A program made the translations under genes and the position numbers. DNA of 36,393 nucleotides, taken from positions 1-36,393 of the forward strand of contig JAQXEX010000078.1 of assembly GCA_029250625.1 (NCBI GenBank), written 5' to 3'. The notes below the pieces were generated by a model. That model made no database searches. It was not told the DNA's origin and saw only the letters and a list, made by a program, of their open reading frames with translations. Shown piece by piece: positions 16,712-24,097 of this stretch. This stretch comes from Candidatus Poseidonia sp. GTDB lineage: Archaea; Thermoplasmatota; Poseidoniia; Poseidoniales; Poseidoniaceae. Position 1 is the first letter of the stretch. Each line of letters begins with the position of its first letter.

Positions 16712-18207
16712 GCGCCAAATGCGATCAAGGATTCACGAACGATCTTGACGATTAAGTCAACCTCTTCCGTCGTAATGGCGAAGTGAGGGGTGAAACGGAG
16801 GGCATTTTCACCACCGTGAATGACGCCCAGTCCTCGTTTCCTGCACCATGGCTCTACAGCATCCATCCCAACGACAGGGAACTTCGATGGCTCAAGTTCA
16901 GCGCTGCACAACAAACCAGTACCCTGGACCTTTGTAATGACCTCAGGAAATTCCTTCTGAAGGAGGGTGAATTTTTCTACAAATTCCGTCCCTCGATCAC
17001 ATATGTTCGCACGCAATTCAGGGGTGATGTTGTCAAGTACTGCTACAGCTGTTTCCAATGCCCGTGGGTTGGTTGTCATTGTGTTCCCGTAAATCCCAGT
17101 GCGATAGAGGTCTGCAGCCCTCTTGTTCATCCCAAGTACGGACAAGGGATATTGTCCAGCATTCATTGCTTTGGACCATGTTTCCAAATCGGGTGCTTCA
17201 CAATCTTGGAAACCTCGGTAGTCTACGACCGACAAGGTCCCTTGTCCACGAATTCCTGCTTGAATGGAGTCGACAAGCAGCATTGAGCCGTGTTCAAGAG
17301 TGAGCCTTCTTGCTTCATCATAGAATTCTCGGTCAACGCATTGCCCTGGGTTTCCTTCACCTTGAACGGGCTCAATGGCCATCAGTTCAATGAACACATT
17401 TTCTGCCTCAGCCTTAGCAAATACGGCTTGCAGTGAAGGAATGTCGTTGGCTGGTGTTAGGATGAGATTATCCCTGTCTTGGAAACTTGCAAGATATTGG
17501 TCATACTTTCCCTTGCATGAATGAGAAATCTGGGCTGGTCGGTCAGTACGTCCGTGGAACCCTTGTTCAATGGCCAACATTTTGATGGTTGCACCCTCGT
17601 GTTGGCCGCCCTTACCCGTCATGAGCATGGCGTTGACATCTGCGATACGAAGACTTACAGTGACAGATTCGGAACCACTGTTCATGCAAATGAATTTGTC
17701 AAACGGGCAGTGGCCTCGGGTGTGGCCAAGTTCCGTTCGAAGTCTTTGCTCCAGACGCTTTTGCGAAAAAGAAGGAGTCATTACGTTCGCCATGACCCAA
17801 TTGTCAGACATTGCATCAATGATTTCACTTGGCCCGTGCCCGCTTCCAAGCATTCCGTAGCCACCGTTATCGTGAACAACTGCTCCGTGAGAAGTGACGA
17901 TCCAAGGTCCACGGGCTGCCAGAGCAACGTATGGGTTGACGGTGGCCGGATTGTAAAAATTCACAAATCCGCTTTGAAGGTCTGTAATCAAGTCAAGTTC
18001 CGCCCGTGCGATGTAGCCCGAGCCAAATTCTTTTTCGATGCCGTGAAGGGCTGCATGGGCATCTTCAATCGCTTGTGCTAATTTATCGTCTCGTTCTAAG
18101 AAGAACAAAAGTTCTGCGTCCTCCAAACCTGTAGTAATGGCTTTGCCGACTTTACTACGCATCTCATGAAGAAGTTCGATGGACTTGGATGTAGTCATGG
18201 CTTCCAT
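16708..18207 (-). CDS. Class III PLP-dependent aminotransferase, substrate unknown
   Basis: A 499-residue fold-type I aminotransferase. Visible: NGGYGMLGSGHGPSEI, the cofactor phosphate region MNSGSESVTVSLRIA, EQGFHGRTDRPAQ with the aromatic/His stacking segment, AIEPVQGEGN, LLVDSIQAGIRGQG with the Asp that binds the pyridine nitrogen, and TWSKAMNAGQYPLS with the Schiff-base lysine. The C-terminal ENALRFTPHFAIT matches the substrate-carboxylate Arg. The N-terminal 80 residues form an extension beyond the common 400-450 residue enzymes and resemble the lysine 6-aminotransferase side of the family, but the amino donor cannot be read from sequence. The start is ATG 18207, or ATG 18198. It is alone on its strand, divergent from the small RHH gene. 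Confidence 0.88.
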   Translation of the reverse strand: MEAMTTSKSIELLHEMRSKVGKAITTGLEDAELLFFLERDDKLAQAIEDAHAALHGIEKEFGSGYIARAELDLITDLQSGFVNFYNPATVNPYVALAARGPWIVTSHGAVVHDNGGYGMLGSGHGPSEIIDAMSDNWVMANVMTPSFSQKRLEQRLRTELGHTRGHCPFDKFICMNSGSESVTVSLRIADVNAMLMTGKGGQHEGATIKMLAIEQGFHGRTDRPAQISHSCKGKYDQYLASFQDRDNLILTPANDIPSLQAVFAKAEAENVFIELMAIEPVQGEGNPGQCVDREFYDEARRLTLEHGSMLLVDSIQAGIRGQGTLSVVDYRGFQDCEAPDLETWSKAMNAGQYPLSVLGMNKRAADLYRTGIYGNTMTTNPRALETAVAVLDNITPELRANICDRGTEFVEKFTLLQKEFPEVITKVQGTGLLCSAELEPSKFPVVGMDAVEPWCRKRGLGVIHGGENALRFTPHFAITTEEVDLIVKIVRESLIAFGA

Positions 18208-18271
18208 AGAAACCTGTCAGCGAAGCCCTTCTTTGAACATTCGCCCTTAATTTTTAAGTTTAAAGCGACTA

Positions 18272-18311
18272 TAATACCAGGGTATTACTGCAGGAATACT
18301 ATACGAATACT
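18272..18311 (+). promoter_or_regulatory. Candidate operator: inverted and direct AATAC repeats before the preQ0 operon
   Basis: Positions 18272-18287 form a perfect inverted repeat, TAATACC-AG-GGTATTA. Downstream, GAATACT occurs at 18294-18300 and again at 18305-18311, exactly 11 bases (one helical turn) apart. Thus the core AATAC or its complement appears four times within 40 bases. The last copy abuts the TATA-like TTATAC at 18311-18316, about 26 bases before the GTG start at 18340. A ribbon-helix-helix protein is encoded immediately after it, and such regulators commonly bind repeated short sites, so autoregulation is a natural reading. That is inference. Confidence 0.6.
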
Positions 18312-18339
18312 TATACAGTGCAAATCGTTCCCCCAAATT

Positions 18340-18501
18340 GTGCCCAAGATATCGTTAGATATGCCAAGAGAACTGGTTGAGGATTTGAAGCAACACATAG
18401 GCGAGGATAAGAAATTCGTCAGTCTCGCTGACGCAGTTCGCTCGGCATGCCGTAAACTACTGGACCAATTGGATGAAATCGATAGGCGCCAAGGAAGATG
18501 A
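18340..18501 (+). CDS. Ribbon-helix-helix (CopG/Arc-type) small DNA-binding regulator
   Basis: A 53-residue protein from GTG 18340: a short strand (PKISLDMP), helix A (RELVEDLKQHIGED), then SLADAVRSACRKLLDQLDEI as helix B. The strand with alternating hydrophobic residues and the S-x-A-D-A-V-R phrase at the second helix are hallmarks of the RHH fold. The frame stays open upstream to 18166, but that would cross the aminotransferase start and the repeat region, and the start fits a leaderless transcript with TTATAC about 26 bases before it. Its stop overlaps the GAGGTGA site of folE, so it is the first gene of the preQ0 operon and probably its regulator. Confidence 0.8.
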   Translation: MPKISLDMPRELVEDLKQHIGEDKKFVSLADAVRSACRKLLDQLDEIDRRQGR

Positions 18502-18510
18502 GGTGACTAC

Positions 18511-19086
18511 ATGACCACAAAAGATGAAGCCATGAAGGCAGTCAAGACGCTACTTTCGTACATCGAAGGAGAAGGCAAAAGTGACCGAGAAGGTTTGATG
18601 AACACTCCCAAGCGTGTTGTTGAATCTTGGGATGAGATCTTTGCAGGATATACAATGGATGCTGGAGAATTACTTGATGCAACGTTCAACGCTGAAGGAT
18701 ACGAAGGTATCGTGTTACTGCGAAACATTGAATTCACATCAACATGTGAACATCACTTGCAACCCTTTAACGGAAGGGCACACATTGCATACATTCCAGT
18801 TGAACGGATTGTTGGGATCAGCAAACTCGCTCGGATTTTAGAACTCCATGCACGACGTCTGCAAAATCAGGAACGCATTACAAAAGGGATTGCAGATGAT
18901 TTGGAACGGGAATTGAAACCCTTGGGCTCAGCTGTAATCCTTGAGGCGGCCCACGGATGCATGCAATGCAGGGGTGTTGCTAAACAACAAGCAATCATGA
19001 CAACATCAGCCATGAACGGCGTATTTTTTGAGCGCAGTGAAGCAAGGAATGAATTGATGAAACTCATTCAACAACCACCATTGTGA
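18511..19086 (+). CDS. folE: GTP cyclohydrolase I
   Basis: Converts GTP to 7,8-dihydroneopterin triphosphate, here the entry step of preQ0 and 7-deazaguanine synthesis. The 191-residue protein has zinc ligands Cys79, His82 and Cys150 (TSTCEHH and HGCMQCRG, the same 71-residue spacing as in E. coli FolE), plus HIAYIPVERIVGISKLARI and the C-terminal QAIMTTSAMNGVF. GAGGTGA precedes the ATG. It is a type IA enzyme, whereas many archaea use the unrelated MptA. It begins a run with queE, queC and queD, all on the plus strand and tightly spaced. Confidence 0.96.
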   Translation: MTTKDEAMKAVKTLLSYIEGEGKSDREGLMNTPKRVVESWDEIFAGYTMDAGELLDATFNAEGYEGIVLLRNIEFTSTCEHHLQPFNGRAHIAYIPVERIVGISKLARILELHARRLQNQERITKGIADDLERELKPLGSAVILEAAHGCMQCRGVAKQQAIMTTSAMNGVFFERSEARNELMKLIQQPPL

Positions 19087-19095
19087 GCGATTAAC

Positions 19096-19755
19096 ATGGA
19101 GAACAATCATTGTGGGATTGCAGGATCAACGTCTGTTGACAATCCTAGCGACCTCGCAACATCATACAACATCGTGGAAATATTTCACTCAGTTCAAGGT
19201 GAAGGATTTAGAGCTGGAATTCCCCATGTGTTCATTCGATTTGGTCTCTGCAACCTCAGGTGTGAATGGTGCGATACCAATTTTGACGAATTCACTGAAA
19301 TGACAGCCCTTGACATCTTGGCTGAGGTGATGAAGTACTCTACCACGAACGTGATCTTCACTGGTGGTGAACCCATGCTGAATGACCTTTGGCCGTTAAA
19401 CCGACTGTTGAAAGCCAGGGGATATCACCTATCAGTGGAATCAAATGGCACGGTTGAAATCCCTGAGGGCCTGTTGGATTGGATTTGTATTTCTCCAAAA
19501 GACCAGATGTATCCAAATTCAGTCCTACGGCAAAGAAGCGGTGATGAACTCAAATGCGTATATGTTGGCCAACCGTTGGACATGTATGACGATCTTAAAA
19601 CAGGGTTTAATCACCATTTCTTGCAACCGTGTTACCATGAGGAAAACAGCGTGGAGTGGAACGGACAAAATTTCGCCCAAACTGAAGAAGTTGTCAAAAA
19701 CAATCCAGAGTGGAGACTCTCACTTCAAACTCACAAGTGGATGGGAATCTTGTAG
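19096..19755 (+). CDS. queE: 7-carboxy-7-deazaguanine synthase
   Basis: Radical SAM enzyme that converts 6-carboxytetrahydropterin to 7-carboxy-7-deazaguanine. The 219-residue protein has the CxxxCxxC cluster motif at Cys52, Cys56 and Cys59 ([10 protein letters not shown]), preceded by [12 protein letters not shown], which is characteristic of QueE, and followed by the SAM-binding FTGGEPML. The C-terminal [10 protein letters not shown] is also typical of QueE. It starts nine bases after folE and ends nine bases before the queC start. The first 25 residues are poorly characterised and may not be part of the fold. Confidence 0.95.
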   Translation: MENNHCGIAGSTSVDNPSDLATSYNIVEIFHSVQGEGFRAGIPHVFIRFGLCNLRCEWCDTNFDEFTEMTALDILAEVMKYSTTNVIFTGGEPMLNDLWPLNRLLKARGYHLSVESNGTVEIPEGLLDWICISPKDQMYPNSVLRQRSGDELKCVYVGQPLDMYDDLKTGFNHHFLQPCYHEENSVEWNGQNFAQTEEVVKNNPEWRLSLQTHKWMGIL

Positions 19756-19763
19756 GTGATGGT

Positions 19764-20924
19764 ATGACGCATCAAAATGCAGTAATGGCCTTAAGCGGCG
19801 GCATGGATTCTTCGTCTTTGTTGCTCCATCTTGTTCAACAAGGATTTGAGGTGACGTGTCTTTCCTTTGACTACGGGCAGAAACATCGAATAGAATTGGA
19901 CCGAGCAACGTCCCTTGTTGAATATCTTGATGGACAAGGGCATAAGGTCCACCATCGAATTGTAGACCTCAAAAGTGCCTTTGGTTTGTTCCAAAGTGAC
20001 CTTCTTGTGAGTGGGGGTTCGGTTCCCGAGGGCCATTATGAGGAAGAATCAATGAAAGCCACGGTCGTACCAAACCGAAATGCGATCTTCTCATCGCTAC
20101 TTTACGGAACCGCTCTATCCCTCAGTGAAGCAACTGGTAACAAATCAGTTGTTGCTCTCGGCGTTCACAGTGGGGACCATGCCATCTATCCTGATTGCAG
20201 GCCGGAATTTTACAATGCATTAGGCCACGCCTTTGAAATTGGAAATTGGGGCAGTGAAGCCGTTCGTTTCTATTTACCATATGTGGATTCAGACAAAGCA
20301 GGCATCCTCATGGATGCTGAAGTGGCCATCAAGACCCTAAGTTTAGATTTTGACGAAGTGTTTTCTCGCACCATCACTTCTTATTCGCCCGATGCCGATG
20401 GGAGAAGCAGTGGTCGTACGGGTTCGGATGTTGAACGTATATTGGCTTTCCACTCACTTGGCCGTAAGGACCCTATTGAATACGTTGACCGTTGGGATGT
20501 TGTTCTTGAGCATGCACTTGAAACGGAGAACATCCACAAAGAAGCAGAATACAAGGAACGACTCACGGCCATCCAATTCCATGTCACCCGTGAATCGGGA
20601 ACAGAACGCGCATTTACTGGACAATATTACGATGAGAAGAGGGCCGGTGACTACTTCTGTATCTGTTGTGACAAGTTGCTGTTCACATCATCAATGAAAT
20701 TCGATTCAGGATGCGGCTGGCCTTCATTCCATACCGAGCACCATGACGCAGGAATTGTACGAATTGAGGACCGAACACACGGCATGCTCCGAATTGAAGT
20801 TCGGTGCGAACAATGCGACGCCCATCTTGGCCATGTGTTTCCAGACGGTCCGCGACAGCACGGAGGGGAACGCTATTGCATCAATTCAGCATCATTGAAA
20901 TTTGACGAGGAGGATGAACCATGA
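19764..20924 (+). CDS. queC-msrB: QueC-like preQ0 synthase lacking zinc cysteines, fused to methionine-R-sulfoxide reductase B
   Basis: A 386-residue two-domain protein. Residues 5-255 match QueC, which makes 7-cyano-7-deazaguanine (preQ0) from the carboxy form with ATP and ammonia: PP-loop SGGMDSSS (11-18), [34 protein letters not shown]. The canonical C-x8/9-CGxCxxC zinc site reads S208...S216-G-R-T219-G-S-D222, so all four cysteines are gone, while the neighbouring Arg225 and the DP-x-x-Y segment (236-240) remain. Residues 280-386 are a full MsrB: zinc pairs C299/C302 and C348/C351, resolving SGCGWPSF (C317) and catalytic RYCINSAS (C372). ATG 19764 has TAGGTGATGGT upstream; a longer frame from 19710 overlaps queE. 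The stop overlaps queD. Confidence 0.93.
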   Translation: MTHQNAVMALSGGMDSSSLLLHLVQQGFEVTCLSFDYGQKHRIELDRATSLVEYLDGQGHKVHHRIVDLKSAFGLFQSDLLVSGGSVPEGHYEEESMKATVVPNRNAIFSSLLYGTALSLSEATGNKSVVALGVHSGDHAIYPDCRPEFYNALGHAFEIGNWGSEAVRFYLPYVDSDKAGILMDAEVAIKTLSLDFDEVFSRTITSYSPDADGRSSGRTGSDVERILAFHSLGRKDPIEYVDRWDVVLEHALETENIHKEAEYKERLTAIQFHVTRESGTERAFTGQYYDEKRAGDYFCICCDKLLFTSSMKFDSGCGWPSFHTEHHDAGIVRIEDRTHGMLRIEVRCEQCDAHLGHVFPDGPRQHGGERYCINSASLKFDEEDEP

Positions 20925-21370
20925 CGACAACCATTCGAAGATATATTGAGACAGACACGGGGCATCGCGTTCCGAATCACAAGTCAAAATGCAAACATAT
21001 GCACGGGCACCGGTATCGCTTTGAGGCTGAAATTGAAGGTGACGTAGTGACACAACGAGGCGTATCAGACGAAGGGATGCTCATGGATTTTTCAGACATA
21101 AGTCACTTACTTACAGTGCACATTCACGATGTTATCGACCATGCCTTTGTTGTTTACGAAGGAGACGAAGCAGCAAAGGCTGCATGTAAGCTCATGGGAG
21201 ACGACCATCGGACCGTTGTTGTATCGTTTATTCCAACGGCAGAAAACCTAGCACGGTGGGCGTTTGAAACACTTGAACCCCATATTAAGACTACATACGG
21301 CAATCAATTGCGATTGGTAGCCATGCATTGCCGGGAAACTCCCAAAAGCGTAGCATCGTGGCGAATTTGA
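20921..21370 (+). CDS. queD: 6-carboxy-5,6,7,8-tetrahydropterin synthase-like protein
   Basis: Converts dihydroneopterin triphosphate to 6-carboxytetrahydropterin, the step between FolE and QueE. The 149-residue protein has the zinc histidines His15, His28 and His30 (TDTGHR, HMHGHRY), the catalytic Cys24 four residues before His28, MDFSDI, DHAFV and [14 protein letters not shown] with the conserved Glu. Length is a little above the 120-residue bacterial enzymes, with an extra segment around residues 80-95. Four-base overlap with the queC stop indicates coupling. It converges directly on the TrmJ-like gene, the two stop codons being adjacent. Confidence 0.93.
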   Translation: MTTTIRRYIETDTGHRVPNHKSKCKHMHGHRYRFEAEIEGDVVTQRGVSDEGMLMDFSDISHLLTVHIHDVIDHAFVVYEGDEAAKAACKLMGDDHRTVVVSFIPTAENLARWAFETLEPHIKTTYGNQLRLVAMHCRETPKSVASWRI

Positions 21371-22195
21371 TCACTCAATTTTGCGCCTTCTTTTGTTGAG
21401 CCATTCTGGTTTATCATTTGCATACTGCAGTGCAGTTGTTCCGTCAACCAAACCACCAATAATTCTCGTTGCCTCATCTTCCGTTGGCGTGCTACGTAGC
21501 AATGTTCGCTTCAATGTTTGATGCACGGAATCTTTTCTTTCGCCCTTGCCCGGAAGTTCATTCGCAAACTGTTCAATGGAATCTACAAGTGTGGCTCTCA
21601 GCGGAGGAGAAATATGACGCTCCAGCGGGACAATATCCGGTAAACCATCATCTCGACCTTGGGTTGTGATTACACGGTGCCTTTGTATTTCGTAGAGGAG
21701 AGCATTGACTGCATGGCTTAGATTGGCAATCGGATAGCCTTCCCAGGTAGGTAGGGTTACGAATGCGTCACAGGCGGACAAATCCTCTGTCGACAATCCT
21801 TTGCCTTCTTCTCCAAACACTAGGCCGACGTTCATGGCTGTCCCTTCCAATCGCTCAACCATTTCCCACGGATACATGAAATGGCGAAAGAGTGTCTTCG
21901 CACCGATTTCTCGTTTCCCTGAAGTCCCCAATATCAATGAGCAATCATGGGTTGCGTCTTTCAAATCATCATGGACAGTTGCTTGCTCTAACACTCGCTT
22001 GGAATGTTTTGCCCTCGCTCTTGTTTCCCCATCATCCTTGTCGCATTTAGGATTAACAAGTCGTAAGTCGTCAAATCCGTAGTTAAGCATGGTTCTGCAT
22101 ATCGCACCAAGATTGCCCGGGTGACTAACCCCCACCAGTATTACCGAAATTGAGAATGTGCCCGTGGGGAGTGGGATATCCATGCGCTCCCCCAT
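21371..22195 (-). CDS. trmJ: SPOUT tRNA methyltransferase, TrmJ-like
   Basis: Probably 2'-O-methylates C32/U32 in tRNA. The 274-residue protein has the SpoU motifs: VSHPGNLGAICRTMLNYG (motif 1), GLVFGEEGKGLS (motif 2) and VTLPTWEGYPIANLSHAVN (motif 3), which with the knot form the SAM site. The C-terminal region after 160 is an extension (DALVDSIEQFANELPG-type). The start is ATG 22195, directly after the stop of the preceding ORF; ATG 22183 with GGGGGAG upstream is an alternative. It is the last gene of the minus-strand ribosomal cluster. Substrate position is inferred from family; a TrmL-like role is less likely given the length. Confidence 0.9.
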   Translation of the reverse strand: MGERMDIPLPTGTFSISVILVGVSHPGNLGAICRTMLNYGFDDLRLVNPKCDKDDGETRARAKHSKRVLEQATVHDDLKDATHDCSLILGTSGKREIGAKTLFRHFMYPWEMVERLEGTAMNVGLVFGEEGKGLSTEDLSACDAFVTLPTWEGYPIANLSHAVNALLYEIQRHRVITTQGRDDGLPDIVPLERHISPPLRATLVDSIEQFANELPGKGERKDSVHQTLKRTLLRSTPTEDEATRIIGGLVDGTTALQYANDKPEWLNKRRRKIE

Positions 22196-22429
22196 TCAAT
22201 CACTCCCGTTTTGATTGTTGAGGTAATTTGCAATCCATCTTGGATCACAGATTTGGTAAAGAAAGAAAAGGTAACCGCCTTCTTCACGATCGTCCATCAC
22301 AAGAGAGCGCTTGCGAACATTGTGTTGATGCTTTAGATGAAGAATCAGGGATTCCAGCTCTTCGCGGTCTTCACTGTGAACGCTTACAGGCATTCGGTCC
22401 CATTTAACTCGGACCGGCAAGCAAATCAC
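22196..22429 (-). CDS. Unknown 77-residue protein in ribosomal gene cluster
   Basis: Not recognised. The product from GTG 22429 reads as two helices and strands: SVHSEDREELESLILHLKHQHNVRKRSLVMDDREEGGYLFFLYQICDP-like order, with no cysteine pairs or membrane segment. The start could instead be the TTG three codons later, with GGTGAT upstream. It begins four bases after the eS17 stop and its own stop is directly followed by the trmJ start in the same frame, so it is very likely translated within this cluster. A role in translation is suggested by position only. Confidence 0.65.
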   Translation of the reverse strand: MICLPVRVKWDRMPVSVHSEDREELESLILHLKHQHNVRKRSLVMDDREEGGYLFFLYQICDPRWIANYLNNQNGSD

Positions 22430-22433
22430 CGCA

Positions 22434-22625
22434 TCAATCGGTACGGCGTTGTCGGTATCGTGTCACGTACCCTGCAATCCAGTTGCGGAGTTTCTTTGAC
22501 TCAACATCGGTCAGTTGTGAGACAACCACTTTGTTGTGGTCGAAGTCATTGGTGAATTTTTCACCGTGCTCTTCGCACAAACGGATGGCTCGGATTTTGA
22601 TGAAACTTGGTCGAATATTTCCCAT
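22434..22625 (-). CDS. rps17e: Ribosomal protein eS17
   Basis: Small-subunit protein of archaea and eukaryotes, near the beak/head of the 30S. The 63-residue product begins MGNIRPSFIKIRAI and contains the family phrase FTNDFDHNKVVVSQLTDVESKKLRNWIAGYVTR. ATG 22625 has GGAGTGA upstream, which overlaps the eL31 stop, so the genes are coupled. The frame has an earlier start at 22634 that adds three residues and is not preferred. In many archaea eS17 is encoded elsewhere. Confidence 0.95.
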   Translation of the reverse strand: MGNIRPSFIKIRAIRLCEEHGEKFTNDFDHNKVVVSQLTDVESKKLRNWIAGYVTRYRQRRTD

Positions 22626-22630
22626 TGTGA

Positions 22631-22906
22631 TCACTCCTTCATTAGTTTGACTTCTACTGGGATTCCAGGTTCATCGTGACGGGTCACGAGAAGACGGATT
22701 TTACGAGGAGGGTTTTCAATACCTCGCTTCCAGATGTGTTCATTGACTTCTGGGTCAATGTAGAGTTCTTCTTCCTCGGTCACCTTGAGATGTTGGATGA
22801 CTTGTTCGCGGATGATTTGCATTGCTCGTGGAGCACGCTTGTATCGGGTAATGTTCCATGCGTTCCTCAAAGGAACGATCAGTTCGGATTCGTTAGGTCT
22901 TGCCAT
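22631..22906 (-). CDS. rpl31e: Ribosomal protein eL31
   Basis: Large-subunit protein near the exit tunnel. The 91-residue product starts MARPNESELIVPLRN and carries RAPRAMQIIREQVIQHL, DPEVNEHIWKRGIENPPRKIRL and a VTRHDEPG strand. ATG 22906 has GAGGTGATTATT upstream, six bases after the site, overlapping the eL39 stop; the upstream GTG 22915 is not preferred. It is paired with eL39 as in most archaea. Confidence 0.96.
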   Translation of the reverse strand: MARPNESELIVPLRNAWNITRYKRAPRAMQIIREQVIQHLKVTEEEELYIDPEVNEHIWKRGIENPPRKIRLLVTRHDEPGIPVEVKLMKE

Positions 22907-22916
22907 AATAATCACC

Positions 22917-23072
22917 TCATCGTTGGAGCTTACTTCGTCTCCAGTGGTGTCGCTTTGCGTGCGATACCGTATTTCGGTCGGTCTTTAGCATGACCCAAAC
23001 TGGGACACGTCGGTTCTGTTTTCCTGCCTTCAAGAGGCGTATTTTTTTTGCTGCTGGCTTATTCTTTGACAT
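22917..23072 (-). CDS. rpl39e: Ribosomal protein eL39
   Basis: A 51-residue, very basic protein that lines the ribosomal exit tunnel. The core [19 protein letters not shown] and the ending [11 protein letters not shown] match the eL39 family exactly in order and spacing. ATG 23072 was chosen over an in-frame ATG 36 bases upstream, because archaeal eL39 begins with a short MSKNK-type tail. Its stop overlaps the ribosome-binding site of eL31. Confidence 0.96.
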   Translation of the reverse strand: MSKNKPAAKKIRLLKAGKQNRRVPVWVMLKTDRNTVSHAKRHHWRRSKLQR

Positions 23073-23085
23073 ATCGAGCACCTTC

Positions 23086-23445
23086 TCAGATTCTTCGGAT
23101 GGACGCATTATTGCGGCTCTTGGATTGCGACGAGAGCATTTGCTTCAGGGAAGCGTCGCTCATTGGTTGAGTGAGTTGTCCGGATTGATACATGGATGCA
23201 ATGGACGTTTTGATGGCGGTTGCCCGAGCAGGGTCGACCAATGCAATTCGTGCGAGACGAGAACGTGCATCTGGTGTCATGGCCAACCGTAGTGTAGAGT
23301 CAATTTGGGCAGCCGTTTGAGCTGCTTCATGTGCCTTTTCTTCAGCCTCAATTTGTGAAACTGCTTGTTGCTGGGCTTGTTCTTGAAGGGCTTTGAGGCG
23401 TTGAGCACGAATGGCGGACAACTCGTCGTCCTGTGCAGATACCAT
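23086..23445 (-). CDS. PDCD5/TFAR19-family DNA-binding protein
   Basis: A 119-residue small helical protein related to eukaryotic PDCD5 and archaeal homologues shown to bind DNA. Family features are an N-terminal [22 protein letters not shown] helix, Gln-rich linker, a three-helix core around [33 protein letters not shown], and a basic tail [18 protein letters not shown] 23445 is used; the GTG 23463 adds six residues. It sits between eS19 and eL39, a gene order kept in many euryarchaea. Confidence 0.92.
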   Translation of the reverse strand: MVSAQDDELSAIRAQRLKALQEQAQQQAVSQIEAEEKAHEAAQTAAQIDSTLRLAMTPDARSRLARIALVDPARATAIKTSIASMYQSGQLTQPMSDASLKQMLSSQSKSRNNASIRRI

Positions 23446-23468
23446 AGCGCTCAATCCTCTCACTCCGA

Positions 23469-23957
23469 TCAGTATTTGTTAAGACCAGGATACTGCTCAT
23501 CAGCTGCAGCACGCATTGAATGGGCGATATTGTCGACCAACTTCTGGCCAGCTGCTGTGATTTGACGACCAGCATACAACTGGACCGGCTCATCTCCACC
23601 AACGACCTTAGTAGGGACTTTTTCTACCAAGCCAGCGTCTTCAAGTTGTTGAAGCGCTGTTCGAATAATGTGACGGGATGCAACGCCGGGTGTGTTGGGC
23701 ATTACTCCGTTGTCCTTCTTTCCGCCGAAGGCTTGTGCAAGATGAGTCACTCCAACGGGACCGTTGCGGGCGACCTTGCGAAGAATAGCCGCTGTTCGTA
23801 GGAACCACCAGTTGTCTTGGGTTGGTGGGCGCTCACGGTCAACGGCGGTTTTGACGTATTCAGACCAATCAGGGGGTGAAATGGCGTCTTGTTCAGCCAT
23901 TGCATCGGCCAAAGCAGGCATAAGAATGTCAGCGGGAATATCATACACGGTCGTCAT
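23469..23957 (-). CDS. rps19e: Ribosomal protein eS19
   Basis: Small-subunit head protein. The 162-residue product begins MTTVYDIPADILMPALADAMA and contains DNWWFLRTAAILRKVARNGPVGV, GVASRHIIRTALQQLEDAGLVEK and ITAAGQKLVDNIA, which are the winged-helix elements of eS19. ATG 23957 fits archaeal starts; the frame extends to 24035 without any conserved sequence. It is the first gene of the minus-strand ribosomal cluster and is divergent from the membrane protein at 24098. Confidence 0.96.
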   Translation of the reverse strand: MTTVYDIPADILMPALADAMAEQDAISPPDWSEYVKTAVDRERPPTQDNWWFLRTAAILRKVARNGPVGVTHLAQAFGGKKDNGVMPNTPGVASRHIIRTALQQLEDAGLVEKVPTKVVGGDEPVQLYAGRQITAAGQKLVDNIAHSMRAAADEQYPGLNKY

Positions 23958-24097
23958 AACGAAACACCAAGCAACTTGGCGACCGCCCGCCCCTATATGA
24001 AAAGAACGGGTCAAGCATGCAGTGAAACATAGCACAACACCTCATTCACGGCAAGCCATACAAGCCTTGATGAAGGCCCTTCGGGTGGGGAAGAGTG

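Noticed and set aside
17521..18081. 186-residue plus-strand frame inside the aminotransferase
   Set aside because: Complement of a clearly coding gene with full family motifs; the frame's own product shows no domain character.
18166..18339. Upstream extension of the RHH reading frame
   Set aside because: It would overlap the start of the divergent aminotransferase and run through the operator-like repeats; the added sequence has no RHH character, while GTG 18340 fits the fold and the TATA spacing.
23041..23052. Run of T residues suggestive of a terminator
   Set aside because: It lies inside the eL39 coding sequence and encodes its lysine run on the minus strand.
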